The notes: generated by a model from the sequence alone, not told the origin. DNA of 64,000 nucleotides from Cyanobacteria bacterium SZAS-4 (GCA_018266255.1 JAFEAT010000014.1:248001-312000), one strand, 5' to 3'; numbered from the stretch's first letter, positions 8,614-18,781 are shown. Made by a program: numbers and translations.

Positions 8614-10161
8614 CTATCGATGTACGAGCTCTAGATCTGCTTCTAGTTTTTGTTGGAAAGCGTCGCGACCAACAAGTTTTTTCTCGATGCGGCTGAGAAG
8701 CTGCTTCACACCTGGTTTTGGACGCACCGTTGCGACAAACTGGAAGCCGAAGAGGTCAGGCATAAGTCTGGCGAGAATATCGCAGAGATAGCTCAATGTG
8801 GTGCCGAGTTTGTTGTTGATGACCAACTCAAATGGTGGTCCAACTGCTCTCCAACCTTCGATGTCATATCCGCAATCGGTCAACATCTGGCGCAGCGACG
8901 AACTCGTAAACAATCGTTTGTGCGTGATGTCGAGAATTCCGCGATCTGCATAATTGAAACGACCGAACAGTAAACCAGCTCGAATGCTGGCAAAAGCGAT
9001 GTTCGGCGTGGAGATAACCAGCACTGGCGCTTTCGCTCCAACCAGGTCTGCCGTGGTCTCGTTGCGCAGCTTGAGCAGAAATTGTTCTGGATTGGATAAG
9101 TGTTCGATGATGTCCATCATCAGCACCATGTCGAACGACAATGCATCGACTGGCAGATCTTGTGTTTCGAGATTGACGCGGAAGAATTGATCCATCATGT
9201 GGTCGCTTGGAGGATCAAACAGATCCACTCCCGTTACACGAACACCCATGTCAGTGCAGCATCGCGCCACAAAGCCTGGACCGCAGCCGATATCCAGAAG
9301 TTTGCCTGGTTTTGCCTGACGCACCGCATTCAGTGCCACGGCGTGAGATGAGTAGCGTTGGTCCGTTTTGTTTTCGTAAATATTCGAGCCGATATTTCTG
9401 TATTTGAGAGAGCAGAACATACCGAACTTGTTCATTTTGTACTGCAAAGTCGATACAACTACATCTTTGGCGTAGCGCAGACCGTTGACTCGACAAATTT
9501 CGTCGCCATAGTGTGTTGGAATGGGAAGTTCAGCTATTTTTGCTTTTGTATGAAATGCTTGCAGCAGAATTTCTGTGTCGAAGTGGAAGTCATTTGTGTT
9601 GACTTCGAACGGCACTGAGCGCAAATAATCTGTGCTGTAGGCGCGATAACCAGTGTGATATTCAGAGAGATTCTGTCCCGTTACTGCATTCTGGAAGTTG
9701 GTCAAAATCTTGTTGCCCAAGATCTTGTAGACCGGCATGCCGCCTTTGCGAGCGCTTTTCACCGAGTGCATTCTGGAGCCCAGCACAACGTCTGCATTGG
9801 TCTCTTTCCAGAGTTTGATAAATTCAGGCAACAACTCTGGTGCGTACTGTCCGTCGCCGTGCAGCAAAATGACGTAATCGAAGCCGTTATCGACAGCGTA
9901 GCGATAACCGATTTTTTGATTGCCGCCATAGCCCTGATTAACAGGATTGCGCAAGATGGTGATGTTGTTGTAGTTGTTTTGACGCGCCCAATCTGCGGCT
10001 GCCTGGGAAGAGCTGTCTGTCGACGCATCGTCGATGCAGAGAACGTGAACTTCTTCGTCTTTGAGAAGATCAGGTGAGATGCGATCGAATACCGATTGGA
10101 TATGCTTCTCGGCGTGGTAAGCGACGATAAAAATGAGGATTTTGCTTTGTTTTTTCGACAT
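8614..10161 (-). CDS. Bifunctional GT2 glycosyltransferase / class I SAM methyltransferase
   Basis: A 515-residue fusion. Residues ~1-240 are a GT-A GT2 domain of the dolichol-phosphate-mannose-synthase type: ILIFIVAYHAEKHI, then VLCIDDASTDSS, then VILLHGDGQYAPELLPE (metal-binding D-G-D region with His in the first position), then GSRMHSVK and YRAYSTDYLR. Residues ~280-500 are a class I methyltransferase: KLLDIGCGPGFVARCC is the SAM-binding glycine loop, followed by VTGVDLF and MVLMMDIIEHL. The protein probably makes and/or modifies a sugar on a lipid carrier, with the methyl group acting on the same glycan (inference). A similar fusion lies at 13334-14806. Confidence 0.85.
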   Translation of the reverse strand: MSKKQSKILIFIVAYHAEKHIQSVFDRISPDLLKDEEVHVLCIDDASTDSSSQAAADWARQNNYNNITILRNPVNQGYGGNQKIGYRYAVDNGFDYVILLHGDGQYAPELLPEFIKLWKETNADVVLGSRMHSVKSARKGGMPVYKILGNKILTNFQNAVTGQNLSEYHTGYRAYSTDYLRSVPFEVNTNDFHFDTEILLQAFHTKAKIAELPIPTHYGDEICRVNGLRYAKDVVVSTLQYKMNKFGMFCSLKYRNIGSNIYENKTDQRYSSHAVALNAVRQAKPGKLLDIGCGPGFVARCCTDMGVRVTGVDLFDPPSDHMMDQFFRVNLETQDLPVDALSFDMVLMMDIIEHLSNPEQFLLKLRNETTADLVGAKAPVLVISTPNIAFASIRAGLLFGRFNYADRGILDITHKRLFTSSSLRQMLTDCGYDIEGWRAVGPPFELVINNKLGTTLSYLCDILARLMPDLFGFQFVATVRPKPGVKQLLSRIEKKLVGRDAFQQKLEADLELVHR

Positions 10162-10414
10162 GATTACTTACCGGATTTGGCAGCCTATGGAACGCCCGAG
10201 ATTCATGACAATTATATCCGTGAAGCTGCAGCTGGTAGTCATTCTCAACGAAGCATTAGTTAACTCCTCCTCATTAACAACGCATATCGGCGATATTGAA
10301 ACGATATTTATTTGAGCTAATCTTCAGTTGCGGTTCTGAGCAAAATATAGATCTTCACTGGTTGCCTTATTTTGAACTGGGTTTCAGGCTGCATCAGGTG
10401 ATGAGTGCAATACT

Positions 10415-12535
10415 TTGCCTATCACCCAGTCTGGTTCGGAGCCAACTGAAATAATCGATACCCGAGCTGACTCAAAAGATGACAGTATCGGTGCCACTAA
10501 ATCTAGTGGCACTGCTTTCGCCTCGAGAGGCTCGGCCGGTCCAGCGGCCCTTGTAACTACTGCTATCACAACCATCGCGTTGGTCTTGTTGCAAAATAAC
10601 GAATGCAGCAAGTCACCTCGTGAATTCGGCATTCATGAACATCTAATTGAATGGATGGGAAGCAGCCAGCATTACGTCTGGCAGAGCCGCAGTTATTTCG
10701 TATTCCTTGGTTTGAGTGCTTTGTTCGTGCTCTTTGCGCCGAAGTTGCGGCAAGGGCTGGTCGATATATATACCAAGCGAAAAGGACACTTCCTTGTCGT
10801 CGTCATTGCCGTTGGTGCCTTCATCGCTAAGTTGGTGCAAAATCCCGCCGGAATGGGGTTTGGTTTACTCTGTCTTCCCTTTCTACTTCTGATTTTAAAA
10901 CAGTCGCATCGGCTGCCAAAGCCGCTCGCTACTTTTCTTCTGAGCGCATTTGTCTTTGTCATGATCGTGCCTGGATTTTTCGCGGTGCCTGATTTGAGCG
11001 ATCAGGATGCAGGCAAAGTAATCGAAATTCAAACTCACTATGCCGATCTTGTCGGCTGGGGGGCTTTGTTAGCGGCTGGCAAACCTCTGTTCGTTGAAGT
11101 GAATCCGGTCTACGGTTTCGTCCAACCGCTCTTAATCGTGCTTGCTAGTAAGTTTGGTCTGAGCAATTTCTCATTCGGAACGTACGTCGAATTTGTGCGC
11201 GCCTTCCAGGCTGCTTTCATAGTCATGGCTGCCTACCTGTTTTACAGATTGTCTGGACGAGCTAAAGTCGCCAGTTTGTTTGCAATCGCCTTCTTCGCTC
11301 CGTTTATGCAGCTCAACCAGATGAGCGAGTATTTTCCCAATCAGACGGCCTGGCGGTTACTCAATTTGCCGGTGGCCGTTCTGGCTCTGGTTCTCTGTCG
11401 TTCGCTCAGCCCGCTTGCCATGGCTTACACGTTCGGGGCTCTTTCCAGTTTGTTCTTGGTTTTCAATTTTGAAACTGGTTTGTGCTGCGTGGCAGGATTC
11501 TTAGCCTTCTTCTATATGCGCGATCCACATGCGGGTCTGAAGAAGATCCAGGGTTTGGCTAAAGTCTTCGCAGTGTTCGGGGTCGGACTGCTCAGCAGCA
11601 TGATCTGTCTTTATGTCATCGCCTGGCTGATACTCGGTTACGCCCCAGATATGATGGCATACATGGATCTGTTGCAGACCAAGCAAATAACCGTAAAATC
11701 CGGATATTACGGTGGTGGCAGGTTGACTTTTCAACCTATTCCATTCCTGATGGTGGTCCACTGCTTGTACACGATCGTCAGAATCGCACTCGATAGTCGG
11801 TTTCCTGCTAATTTCCGCAACGCGCTGCGTATGTCTGTTTCTACAATGTGCTTGCTCTGGTTTATCTACTTCGTCAACCGACCAGCACCGGGCGACCAGT
11901 ATTTGATTGGCTGCTACTTCCTCTACGGAATTGTTCTTCTCGATCTCGTTCGTGCCGGAATAATTGGAGTGAAGCGAAAATCCTTTTCTATCGAACCAGC
12001 CGTCGTCACCTGCGCGCTGCTCTCATTTATCATTGTGCCGAGAATATCGCAGCAGTTGAACACGACTGCGAAAATTACCAAAACGACAATTAGCGAACTG
12101 CTACACGGACCAATTCAATCTCAAGCCAAAATCGTCTCTGGGGTGTACTTGCCTGCGGATGTGGCCGAGGCCTCGAAGAGCAGAGCTGATTACATCAAAG
12201 AGCGCAGCAAAGCTGGTCCCACGTATTACGTGACAGCATCTTCGTTCATCGTTCCGCTGGAATCGAAGGTCTATTCTGCAGCACCGATCAACGATTTATT
12301 CGATGACTACAAGCTTGATTCGGATACAGACAAGTTGATCGAGCTTCTCCATGAACGGAAGGTAGCTAACGTTCTGGTTGATGCACCGAATACAGTGCTG
12401 TCAGGCAATCTATATTGGACACACTGCTTCGAGGACTTCAGGCGAAGACTCTCAAAGTACTACCGCCCGACCGTGATCGAACAAGGTTGGCAGATTTGGG
12501 TTCCAATCGCAGACTTGGAAAAGCCAAAGGCCTGA
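10415..12535 (+). CDS. Large polytopic membrane protein, GT-C-like
   Basis: About 706 residues with a dozen or so hydrophobic helices and a soluble C-terminal domain. Between the early helices is an acidic extracytoplasmic stretch, VPDLSDQDAGKVIEIQ, followed by the aromatic-rich NPVYGFVQPLLIVLASKFG, a layout seen in GT39/GT83-like transferases. No family was firmly recognised. The start is uncertain: the frame opens with a TTG at 10415 and has no ATG before residue ~81, and the first ~55 residues are Ser/Thr-rich and polar. A shorter start is possible. It is convergent with the following methyltransferase gene. Confidence 0.6.
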   Translation: MPITQSGSEPTEIIDTRADSKDDSIGATKSSGTAFASRGSAGPAALVTTAITTIALVLLQNNECSKSPREFGIHEHLIEWMGSSQHYVWQSRSYFVFLGLSALFVLFAPKLRQGLVDIYTKRKGHFLVVVIAVGAFIAKLVQNPAGMGFGLLCLPFLLLILKQSHRLPKPLATFLLSAFVFVMIVPGFFAVPDLSDQDAGKVIEIQTHYADLVGWGALLAAGKPLFVEVNPVYGFVQPLLIVLASKFGLSNFSFGTYVEFVRAFQAAFIVMAAYLFYRLSGRAKVASLFAIAFFAPFMQLNQMSEYFPNQTAWRLLNLPVAVLALVLCRSLSPLAMAYTFGALSSLFLVFNFETGLCCVAGFLAFFYMRDPHAGLKKIQGLAKVFAVFGVGLLSSMICLYVIAWLILGYAPDMMAYMDLLQTKQITVKSGYYGGGRLTFQPIPFLMVVHCLYTIVRIALDSRFPANFRNALRMSVSTMCLLWFIYFVNRPAPGDQYLIGCYFLYGIVLLDLVRAGIIGVKRKSFSIEPAVVTCALLSFIIVPRISQQLNTTAKITKTTISELLHGPIQSQAKIVSGVYLPADVAEASKSRADYIKERSKAGPTYYVTASSFIVPLESKVYSAAPINDLFDDYKLDSDTDKLIELLHERKVANVLVDAPNTVLSGNLYWTHCFEDFRRRLSKYYRPTVIEQGWQIWVPIADLEKPKA

Positions 12536-12556
12536 AAGCGGCGCGTTCTGCAAGTG

Positions 12557-13279
12557 CTACTTAGCTGCGACTGCTAATGCTTTCTGCTTTTTTACGGGAG
12601 ACGTCGTCTTCGTGCATTCGACAAAAAGGCTGTGTGCGCCTTCCTCAGGATTTCGCAAATCGAGTCCGGCAAAAGCAGCGGTTTCGGTCTGATTGAAATC
12701 TTTTCTCTCGACTTCAAAACCACGCTCTTCCAAAAGCATTGTCAGAGTTTCTTCGTCGTAGATAAACGTGTGTCCCCATGCACGTGTTCCATAGTTGAAC
12801 ATTTCAGCAAAGGTCTTCACTCCGCAATGCTCTGCGTACCAATCCAAATCACCTTGAGAGCGATCCAGATAAGCTTTCATGAAAGACACCAGGTCCGGAG
12901 TGCCCAGACGAAGCTTGCCGCCTGGCTTCAACACTCGTGCGCATTCGCTGAGGAAGTTTTTCGCACCGCCATATGAGAGATGCTCGAGCAAATCTTCGGA
13001 GAAAATGTAATCAACTGTTCCGCTTTTTACAGGTAGTGGCTTTTCCACGTCTAGCAAAACATCGGGTTGTGGCGTGTTAGGAAACAGGTCGACGTTTATC
13101 CAGCCGTCGAGGTGTCTTGGACCGCAGCCGAAGTGCAGTTTGACTGAATTGCGGGATGCAGCGATGCCCCTGCATTTTTGCGAATAGTACGCTCTCACTG
13201 GTGCAGATTTGACAGCCTGAACGATCAGATCTTTGATTGGCTGTTTGAGAGAGTTTGGAATGTATTGCTTGATGTTCAA
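12557..13279 (-). CDS. Class I SAM-dependent methyltransferase
   Basis: A 240-residue methyltransferase. VKLHFGCGPRHLDGWINVDL is the family's characteristic motif I and following strand. LLDVEKPLPVKSGTVDYIF and FSEDLLEHL form motifs around the SAM adenine, and ECARVLKPGGKLRLGTPDL is the motif-III strand. Proteins of this type are common in surface polysaccharide clusters and are presumed to methylate sugars. Translation starts at a TTG (13277-13279) preceded by AGGTCAGG. It is followed on the same strand by nothing closer than a convergent neighbour, and lies downstream of the GT2-methyltransferase fusion at 13334, likely in one operon. Confidence 0.8.
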   Translation of the reverse strand: MNIKQYIPNSLKQPIKDLIVQAVKSAPVRAYYSQKCRGIAASRNSVKLHFGCGPRHLDGWINVDLFPNTPQPDVLLDVEKPLPVKSGTVDYIFSEDLLEHLSYGGAKNFLSECARVLKPGGKLRLGTPDLVSFMKAYLDRSQGDLDWYAEHCGVKTFAEMFNYGTRAWGHTFIYDEETLTMLLEERGFEVERKDFNQTETAAFAGLDLRNPEEGAHSLFVECTKTTSPVKKQKALAVAAK

Positions 13280-13333
13280 TTTCCTGACCTACATTTGTGA
13301 GCGTTGTTTCGCGAAATATTCGAATGTGCTGGT

Positions 13334-14806
13334 TTAAACCGTTTCTTTGGCTGCACCGGCGATTACGGCAGCAGTTACACTTTTGCCGGTAATGTCAGGT
13401 TTCCTCGCAACAGCAACGATACTGACTCCCGGCACGAATGGGAGAGCATCAAATCTTTTGGCGATCGGTAGCAAAAGATTGAACAGCCACATCATCGAAC
13501 CTGACAATTCTTTCTCTTGCAGTACGCGACTGAAAATCAACCAGCCGAGGAATCCGGCCCGATTGAAGTCTTTGGTGACACGCACTTCGAATCCAATTTT
13601 TGCGAGCGCCTCTTCTAACTTTTGTTTGTCATAACGTCTGAGATGTCCGAAGCGTGTGTCCAGTCTGCTGAACAACGATTCGTGTTGTGGCACCATCAAA
13701 ATCAAGTTGCCGCCAGGCAGCAACACATCGTAAAAATTCTGCAGTGCTTTGGCGTCGTCTTTCACAAGCTCCAGCACGCTCAAGCAGATGATTGTGTCAG
13801 GCTGATTTTTTAGTTTGTCAGCTGTCAGTTCAACGATGTCTTGCTTGATCGCTGTGAAATTTTCCAGATGCGAAAATCTTCGCGAGATCAATTCGACAAA
13901 TAAAGGATCGATGTCGACGCAGGTGAGACTCTCTTTATTGAGCATCATCTCGGACAAGTTTCCGATGCCAGCGCCGGCTTCGAGCACATCGTTGCCGACG
14001 AAGGGTTTGATTGTGTCGAACATCCAGTGGTTCACACCAGGTCCGCGCACTGCCTTGAGATGGTAGTAGCCATCGTGAGTGGTGAACTTGCGGTCGATGA
14101 AAGCCACCCAAAAGATAACGAAGAGCGCTTGCACGCCGTCTTTCCAGGTGATTTTCTTTCCTTCGGCGTAGCTGCGTCCGGAGTAGCTAATCGGCACTTC
14201 GTAGATACGAGCGCCCCACTGTGCGAGACGAACCGTCAACTCAGGCTCCATTCCGAAGCGTTTCTGTTTGAGAGGTGTCTGCTTCAAGATGTCTGCTCGC
14301 ACGGCCTTGTAGCAAGTTTCCATGTCGGTCAGATCTAAATCAGTTACTAAGTTCGTCAACCAGGTCAGTGTTTTGTTCATGACAGAGTGCATGTAGTACA
14401 AAACTCTGCGGCATTCTCTGCCTGCATAGCGACTGCCAAACGAGGCATCTGCTCGGCCATCGAGAATCGGTGCAATCACTCTTGGAATTTCGTTGGGGTC
14501 GTACTCCAGGTCTGCGTCTTGAACGAGTGCGATGTCGCCAGTCATCTCTTTGATCGCTGTGTGGATTGCTCCACCTTTACCGGTGTTCTCTTTGTGGAAA
14601 ACGAGACGAATGCGCGAATCTTCAGCCGCTAGCTCTTGCAAGATTTCGCGAGAACCATCGCGACTACAGTCGTCGACTGCGATAATTTCAAAAGGAATTT
14701 GAATCGGTGACTGAAGAAGACGCCGCATCAGGGTGCGCAACGTTCTGCGCTCGTTGTATACGGGCACTAAGATGCTTAGCTTCGGTTCATTGGTGGTCAT
14801 GGCCAT
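13334..14806 (-). CDS. Bifunctional GT2 glycosyltransferase / class I SAM methyltransferase (second copy)
   Basis: About 490 residues. The start is set at the ATG 14804-14806, which has AGGAG five bases upstream; a longer frame reaches 14845. The N-terminal GT2 domain shows LSILVPVYNERRTLRTLMRR, IIAVDDCSRDGS, GKGGAIHTAI, ALVQDADLEYDPNEIP (DxD) and FGSRYAG. The C-terminal methyltransferase shows DVLEAGAGIGNLSEMML (SAM loop), CVDIDPLFVELI and LSVLELVKDDAKAL. The GT2 half resembles DPM1-like enzymes acting on polyprenyl phosphate. It shares its architecture, not close sequence, with the fusion at 8614-10161. Confidence 0.85.
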   Translation of the reverse strand: MAMTTNEPKLSILVPVYNERRTLRTLMRRLLQSPIQIPFEIIAVDDCSRDGSREILQELAAEDSRIRLVFHKENTGKGGAIHTAIKEMTGDIALVQDADLEYDPNEIPRVIAPILDGRADASFGSRYAGRECRRVLYYMHSVMNKTLTWLTNLVTDLDLTDMETCYKAVRADILKQTPLKQKRFGMEPELTVRLAQWGARIYEVPISYSGRSYAEGKKITWKDGVQALFVIFWVAFIDRKFTTHDGYYHLKAVRGPGVNHWMFDTIKPFVGNDVLEAGAGIGNLSEMMLNKESLTCVDIDPLFVELISRRFSHLENFTAIKQDIVELTADKLKNQPDTIICLSVLELVKDDAKALQNFYDVLLPGGNLILMVPQHESLFSRLDTRFGHLRRYDKQKLEEALAKIGFEVRVTKDFNRAGFLGWLIFSRVLQEKELSGSMMWLFNLLLPIAKRFDALPFVPGVSIVAVARKPDITGKSVTAAVIAGAAKETV

Positions 14807-15047
14807 CCCGACTCCTACCTTCGTTAATTCGCGCATAATACACAAGATGGCGGGTAGTCATATAGTGTGCACGTCTAATGTGAAGCGCCGAACGCAAATT
14901 GCCGCAAAGACCGACAGCATTTATGGGTTAGCTGTTCGACTATCGCAAGCAATAAATGTTAACTAGTTCATCTCGTTGGTGATCAATCATCACGCTTTGC
15001 CTTATGGACTCTCTTCCAACGAAGCAAACCCCGCTGTCTGTGCTAGT

Positions 15048-15815
15048 ATGGCTCTCTCAATGAGTATTGTAGACATGCCTGAAAAAGATAAGCTTGAGCT
15101 GCGAACCAAAATCAAGGCGCGGTTTCCGATGCTTGTTCCGGCGGTGCGATTTGTTCGGAAGATGAACGAACGCTACGTTCAGGGTCTACCGCTGATGTTC
15201 AAATCTCAGCACGAAATCTTTGATGAAATTTATCGAACCAACCTCTGGGGCGACTCAACATCGCGCAGTGGACCGGGTTCTAATCTTGTTCAAACTGAGC
15301 AAATACGTCAGGCCATCCCGGCTCTGTTGAAAAAATATCAAGTCAAAACTTTGCTTGATGTTCCATGTGGTGACTTTTTCTGGATGAAAGAGTTGAACTT
15401 AGATCTGGACCAATACACCGGCGGTGATATCGTTCAAGAAATTGTCGATACAAACACCCGATTGTATGGCAATGATAAACGGCGTTTCATACACATGGAT
15501 GTTTTGAAAGACACTTTACCGAAAGCTGATTTGATCCTCTGTCGCGACCTTTTCGTTCACCTGTCGCTCAAAGACATTCACACCGCTATAAACAACATGA
15601 AGAAGAGCGGTGCTACTTATTTGCTCGCCAGTTCGTATGTTGATACTCCAGCGAATGAGCACATATTCACAGGATTATTCAGACCGATCAACTTGCAGAA
15701 GGCACCGTTCAACTTTCCGCAGCCGATCGAAACTATTAATGAGAATTGCTCTGAAGACATTCAGATGTATAAAGACAAAAGTCAGTGTCTCTGGCGTATT
15801 AAGGATCTTAAGTAG
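15048..15815 (+). CDS. Class I SAM-dependent methyltransferase
   Basis: About 255 residues from the ATG at 15048; a TTG at 14976 in the same frame is less likely. A SAM-binding core is visible: KTLLDVPCGDFFWMKEL (motif I, with C-G-D in place of the common G-x-G), then YTGGDIVQEIV, then ADLILCRDLFVHLSLKDIH. The substrate is unknown; its place among glycan genes suggests sugar methylation. Its stop overlaps the stop of the convergent flippase gene by 8 bp. Confidence 0.7.
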   Translation: MALSMSIVDMPEKDKLELRTKIKARFPMLVPAVRFVRKMNERYVQGLPLMFKSQHEIFDEIYRTNLWGDSTSRSGPGSNLVQTEQIRQAIPALLKKYQVKTLLDVPCGDFFWMKELNLDLDQYTGGDIVQEIVDTNTRLYGNDKRRFIHMDVLKDTLPKADLILCRDLFVHLSLKDIHTAINNMKKSGATYLLASSYVDTPANEHIFTGLFRPINLQKAPFNFPQPIETINENCSEDIQMYKDKSQCLWRIKDLK

Positions 15816-17355
15816 CAGTCGTCTCGGCTGTCGAAGTTGCGGGTGCGGCTCCGGCTGATGTTTTTGCTTTCAATGACGCAAGAAATGTTTTTGCTTCAGT
15901 TTGCAGCAAGCCTTTCAAGAGCTTGTTCGTGAGCGCATAGTAACAACACAAACCGCTGGGCAGTAGGACGAACAGCCCCAGCCATCCGTAAGAGACTGGT
16001 TGCGGGAACAGTAGACGAATCAGTGCTAAGAGTGTCGTCGTTGCAACGGCTGCGATAAAAGCTTCCTTGACACAGTTTTTCCAGATCTGAAGTTGAATAT
16101 CTTTCTTCAGGCAGTGAACGAAGATCACGGTGAATACAGTGTTCAAAATGCTAATCAGACCAAGCCCGTTGATGCCCATGGAAGGCAGAAGTAGCGGCAG
16201 CATCAGCCAGCTAAATATCGAAGTTCCGAGCGATAATTTGAGCGGCAAGTCTGCTCTGTTAACCGCGTTGCTCAACATTGTAAGTGGGTACGCAAGTCCA
16301 GTCACCATGTTTGTGACCAGCAAGCAATCGATCAAAATGACCGATGGTAGCCACTTCGCTCCGAAAATTTTCAAGATCAACAAATCTGTAAACGGCAGCG
16401 CAACTGCAGCAAAACCGGCGACAATAAGGAAATTCCAACGCACAGCCGTCTCAACTACTTTGGCCACAACTTCAGGTTCGTGTTGCACACGACAGAATAT
16501 CGGGAAGTAGAGGCGGGCAAAAGGCGTCGTCACCAATAGACTGTAGGCTGCCGTTGTTCCGGCAAAGTTAACGAAACCCACTGCTGTTGCGCCTGACACC
16601 AGTCCGACAAAAACAGGATTGATAGTCTCTTTTAGAAATCCGAGAATGTTTGTGCCCTGGAATTTCAAACCGAATCCTAGCTTTAGTCTGCAGACCTCAA
16701 TGTCAAAACAGAACTTCGGAACGAACGGAGAGACAAACGCAAGCATGACAATGGCGATGACTTGACCGACTAGTGATGCAAGCGCGAAGGTCCACGCACC
16801 CAGGTGAAGCAGCGCAAACACAATGGCAGACGAGTTGTATGCAAACGATTGCATCATCTCGATTTTTGCTTGCGCTCCAAAGTCGAGTCGTCTTTCCAGT
16901 TTGATCATGGGAATCGAGATCAGTACCGCTAGTAATGACCCGATGGATAACAATCGAATCAACAAAATGCTGCTTGATGAGAAATGATAAAGATTTCCAA
17001 CAGGCTCAGCGAACGTTTGCACCAGAGAGCAGTGAATGACCGCCAGTAGCAATTGACACCAGAAGATTGAACTTTCTTCTTCTCTAGTTGGCTCAGTCGG
17101 TTGTCTCAGAAGGGCAACCGCTAAACCAGCGTCAGCGATCAATCCGAAGAGGGCGACCGAGAAGCAGACAATTGCGTAAACTCCAAAATCCTTTGGACTG
17201 AGGAGCCGAGCGAGAACCAGGGTGCTTAAAAGACCCATCACTTTCGTGACAATCTGCCTTGTCACAACTGCCTTGATGCCCTGATGTGCCTGCGAAATCA
17301 CACCGGACTGCTGTTTTGGAGCAGCTGGTGCTGATTGTTCAAGAACAGCAGTCAT
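15808..17355 (-). CDS. Lipopolysaccharide/exopolysaccharide flippase (Wzx/PST family)
   Basis: A 515-residue protein with about fourteen hydrophobic helices. The N-terminal region VVTRQIVTKVMGLLSTLVLA followed by LLSPKDFGVYAIV is the signature of the polysaccharide transporter (PST/Wzx-like) family, in which R-L-L-x-P-x-D-F-G is highly conserved. These proteins flip undecaprenyl-diphosphate-linked repeat units across the inner membrane. It fits with the Wzy-like gene at 4403 and the Wzc/Wza-like genes at 23477-28145. ATG start. A short Ala/Thr-rich tail ends the protein. Confidence 0.85.
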   Translation of the reverse strand: MTAVLEQSAPAAPKQQSGVISQAHQGIKAVVTRQIVTKVMGLLSTLVLARLLSPKDFGVYAIVCFSVALFGLIADAGLAVALLRQPTEPTREEESSIFWCQLLLAVIHCSLVQTFAEPVGNLYHFSSSSILLIRLLSIGSLLAVLISIPMIKLERRLDFGAQAKIEMMQSFAYNSSAIVFALLHLGAWTFALASLVGQVIAIVMLAFVSPFVPKFCFDIEVCRLKLGFGLKFQGTNILGFLKETINPVFVGLVSGATAVGFVNFAGTTAAYSLLVTTPFARLYFPIFCRVQHEPEVVAKVVETAVRWNFLIVAGFAAVALPFTDLLILKIFGAKWLPSVILIDCLLVTNMVTGLAYPLTMLSNAVNRADLPLKLSLGTSIFSWLMLPLLLPSMGINGLGLISILNTVFTVIFVHCLKKDIQLQIWKNCVKEAFIAAVATTTLLALIRLLFPQPVSYGWLGLFVLLPSGLCCYYALTNKLLKGLLQTEAKTFLASLKAKTSAGAAPATSTAETTAT

Positions 17356-17635
17356 AGCTATCGGATTCCGTGGCTAGGGTCATGGCGGTTTTCGGGAATT
17401 TTGCTCTGATTGGCTCAATTCGAGTTCATTGCTCAAGTCGCAAAATTTCGACCAGGCTTGCGTTTGTCATTATGAAGGAAGACAAGAGTCGTGTTGTGAG
17501 CGAATTATAAGAAGTGGCGTCTGTGGACGAAATTGGCAGGGTCGACTGAGCGAAATGTTTAGTTCCCTTTACAGGTTAGACGAAGTGTTACTCGGATCAG
17601 CACCATATTCGGTGCACTCCCTTTCCTTAAGCCTA

Positions 17636-18781
17636 TCAACGCAGCAGTTGCTCGTAGATTTCCACGTACTGCCTGGTGATCGGCTCCCAATCAAACCTTT
17701 TCACTTCATTCAATGCGTTTTGACCATAGAGCTTTTGTAAATCAGGCTGAGAGCAGAGCCGATCCATTGCTTGAAAGAGTGCAAAATCATCTTTAGGTGG
17801 AACTAGCAATCCGTCTATTTCATGCCGAACGAACTCGGGTGGGCCACCGGTGTTCGTCGCTATGGTTGCTTTGCCTGCTCTCATCGCCTCCAAACAGACT
17901 ATTCCAAATGGCTCTACTGGCGATGGTAGGACAAAGAATTGGCATTCGTTAAACAATCGAGATACTTCCGCTCTACCCTGTCTGCCTGTGAAATGAACTT
18001 TCTCAGTTAGGTCGAGGGAATGGCTGAGCGCTTCCAAACTTGCACGGGCATCACCGTCGCCCGCCAAGATCAGCTTAATATCAACCTGTGTTTTCGTCAG
18101 GCGCTGAAACGCACGTAAAAGCCAATCAAATCCTTTGTTTTCGACTAACCGTCCAATGGCAAAAATATATGGCTTTTGCCTGGCAGAATCGACCTGTTCG
18201 TGTGCCGGTGTCTCGGATAGGTCAACTCCGTTAAATACCACCTTTTCAATGCGGGGAGCAAAATCAAATCTTCTTTTGGCATCATCCAACACATATTGCG
18301 AGCAAGCAGTTACTGCATCGGCTTTTCGCAGTAGCCTGGAGGCGCACAAACGTGCGAAAGCAGAGTTGTCGTAGAGACTGTTTTGATCCATGAAGAATTC
18401 GCCCTGCAGGGTGACAAGCGTCTTTTGCTTGAGCAGATTCATAGCCGTATAACAATACAAGGCATTTGAACTTGGACAAATGACATGCACCAAATCTGGT
18501 GCATACGATTTGACAAAATCGAGAAACCTTCTCGTGTTTTCGGGAAAACGAAAGACTGGTCCCAATCCTGACAGCGATTTGCTTGGATATTCGAAAGAAA
18601 ATCTATGCACGGGAATGCCGTCAATCAGCTCGTACTCTGGCAACGAAGCCGGATGCCGGTTGACTGCAATAGCTACTTCGAAATTCTTTGCCCTCAATTG
18701 AAGGCTGAGATTTCTGCAAATTTCTTCGACACCGCCGAGGCTCGGATAAAAGGCACTCGGACTCAGTAGTATCCTGGTCAT
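17636..18781 (-). CDS. GT4-family glycosyltransferase
   Basis: A 381-residue GT-B enzyme. The N-terminal domain begins ILLSPSAFYPSLGGVEEICR (the G-G-V-E motif) and contains DLVHVICPSSNAL. The donor domain contains FAIGRLVENKGFDWLLRAF, LILAGDGDARASLEAL and EPFGIVCLEAMRAGKATIAT, with both conserved acidic residues. Expected to transfer a sugar from an NDP-sugar to a lipid-linked acceptor. The 280 bp before it on this strand's downstream side carry no gene that I can support. Confidence 0.88.
   Translation of the reverse strand: MTRILLSPSAFYPSLGGVEEICRNLSLQLRAKNFEVAIAVNRHPASLPEYELIDGIPVHRFSFEYPSKSLSGLGPVFRFPENTRRFLDFVKSYAPDLVHVICPSSNALYCYTAMNLLKQKTLVTLQGEFFMDQNSLYDNSAFARLCASRLLRKADAVTACSQYVLDDAKRRFDFAPRIEKVVFNGVDLSETPAHEQVDSARQKPYIFAIGRLVENKGFDWLLRAFQRLTKTQVDIKLILAGDGDARASLEALSHSLDLTEKVHFTGRQGRAEVSRLFNECQFFVLPSPVEPFGIVCLEAMRAGKATIATNTGGPPEFVRHEIDGLLVPPKDDFALFQAMDRLCSQPDLQKLYGQNALNEVKRFDWEPITRQYVEIYEQLLR

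Noticed and set aside
10162-10414. Possible short plus-strand gene between the GT2-methyltransferase and the GT-C-like gene
   Set aside because: No ribosome-binding site, and the sequence looks like a divergent promoter region.
17356-17635. Gap of 280 bp with an open plus-strand frame running into the GT4 gene
   Set aside because: The frame overlaps the real minus-strand gene and has no ribosome-binding site or recognisable protein.
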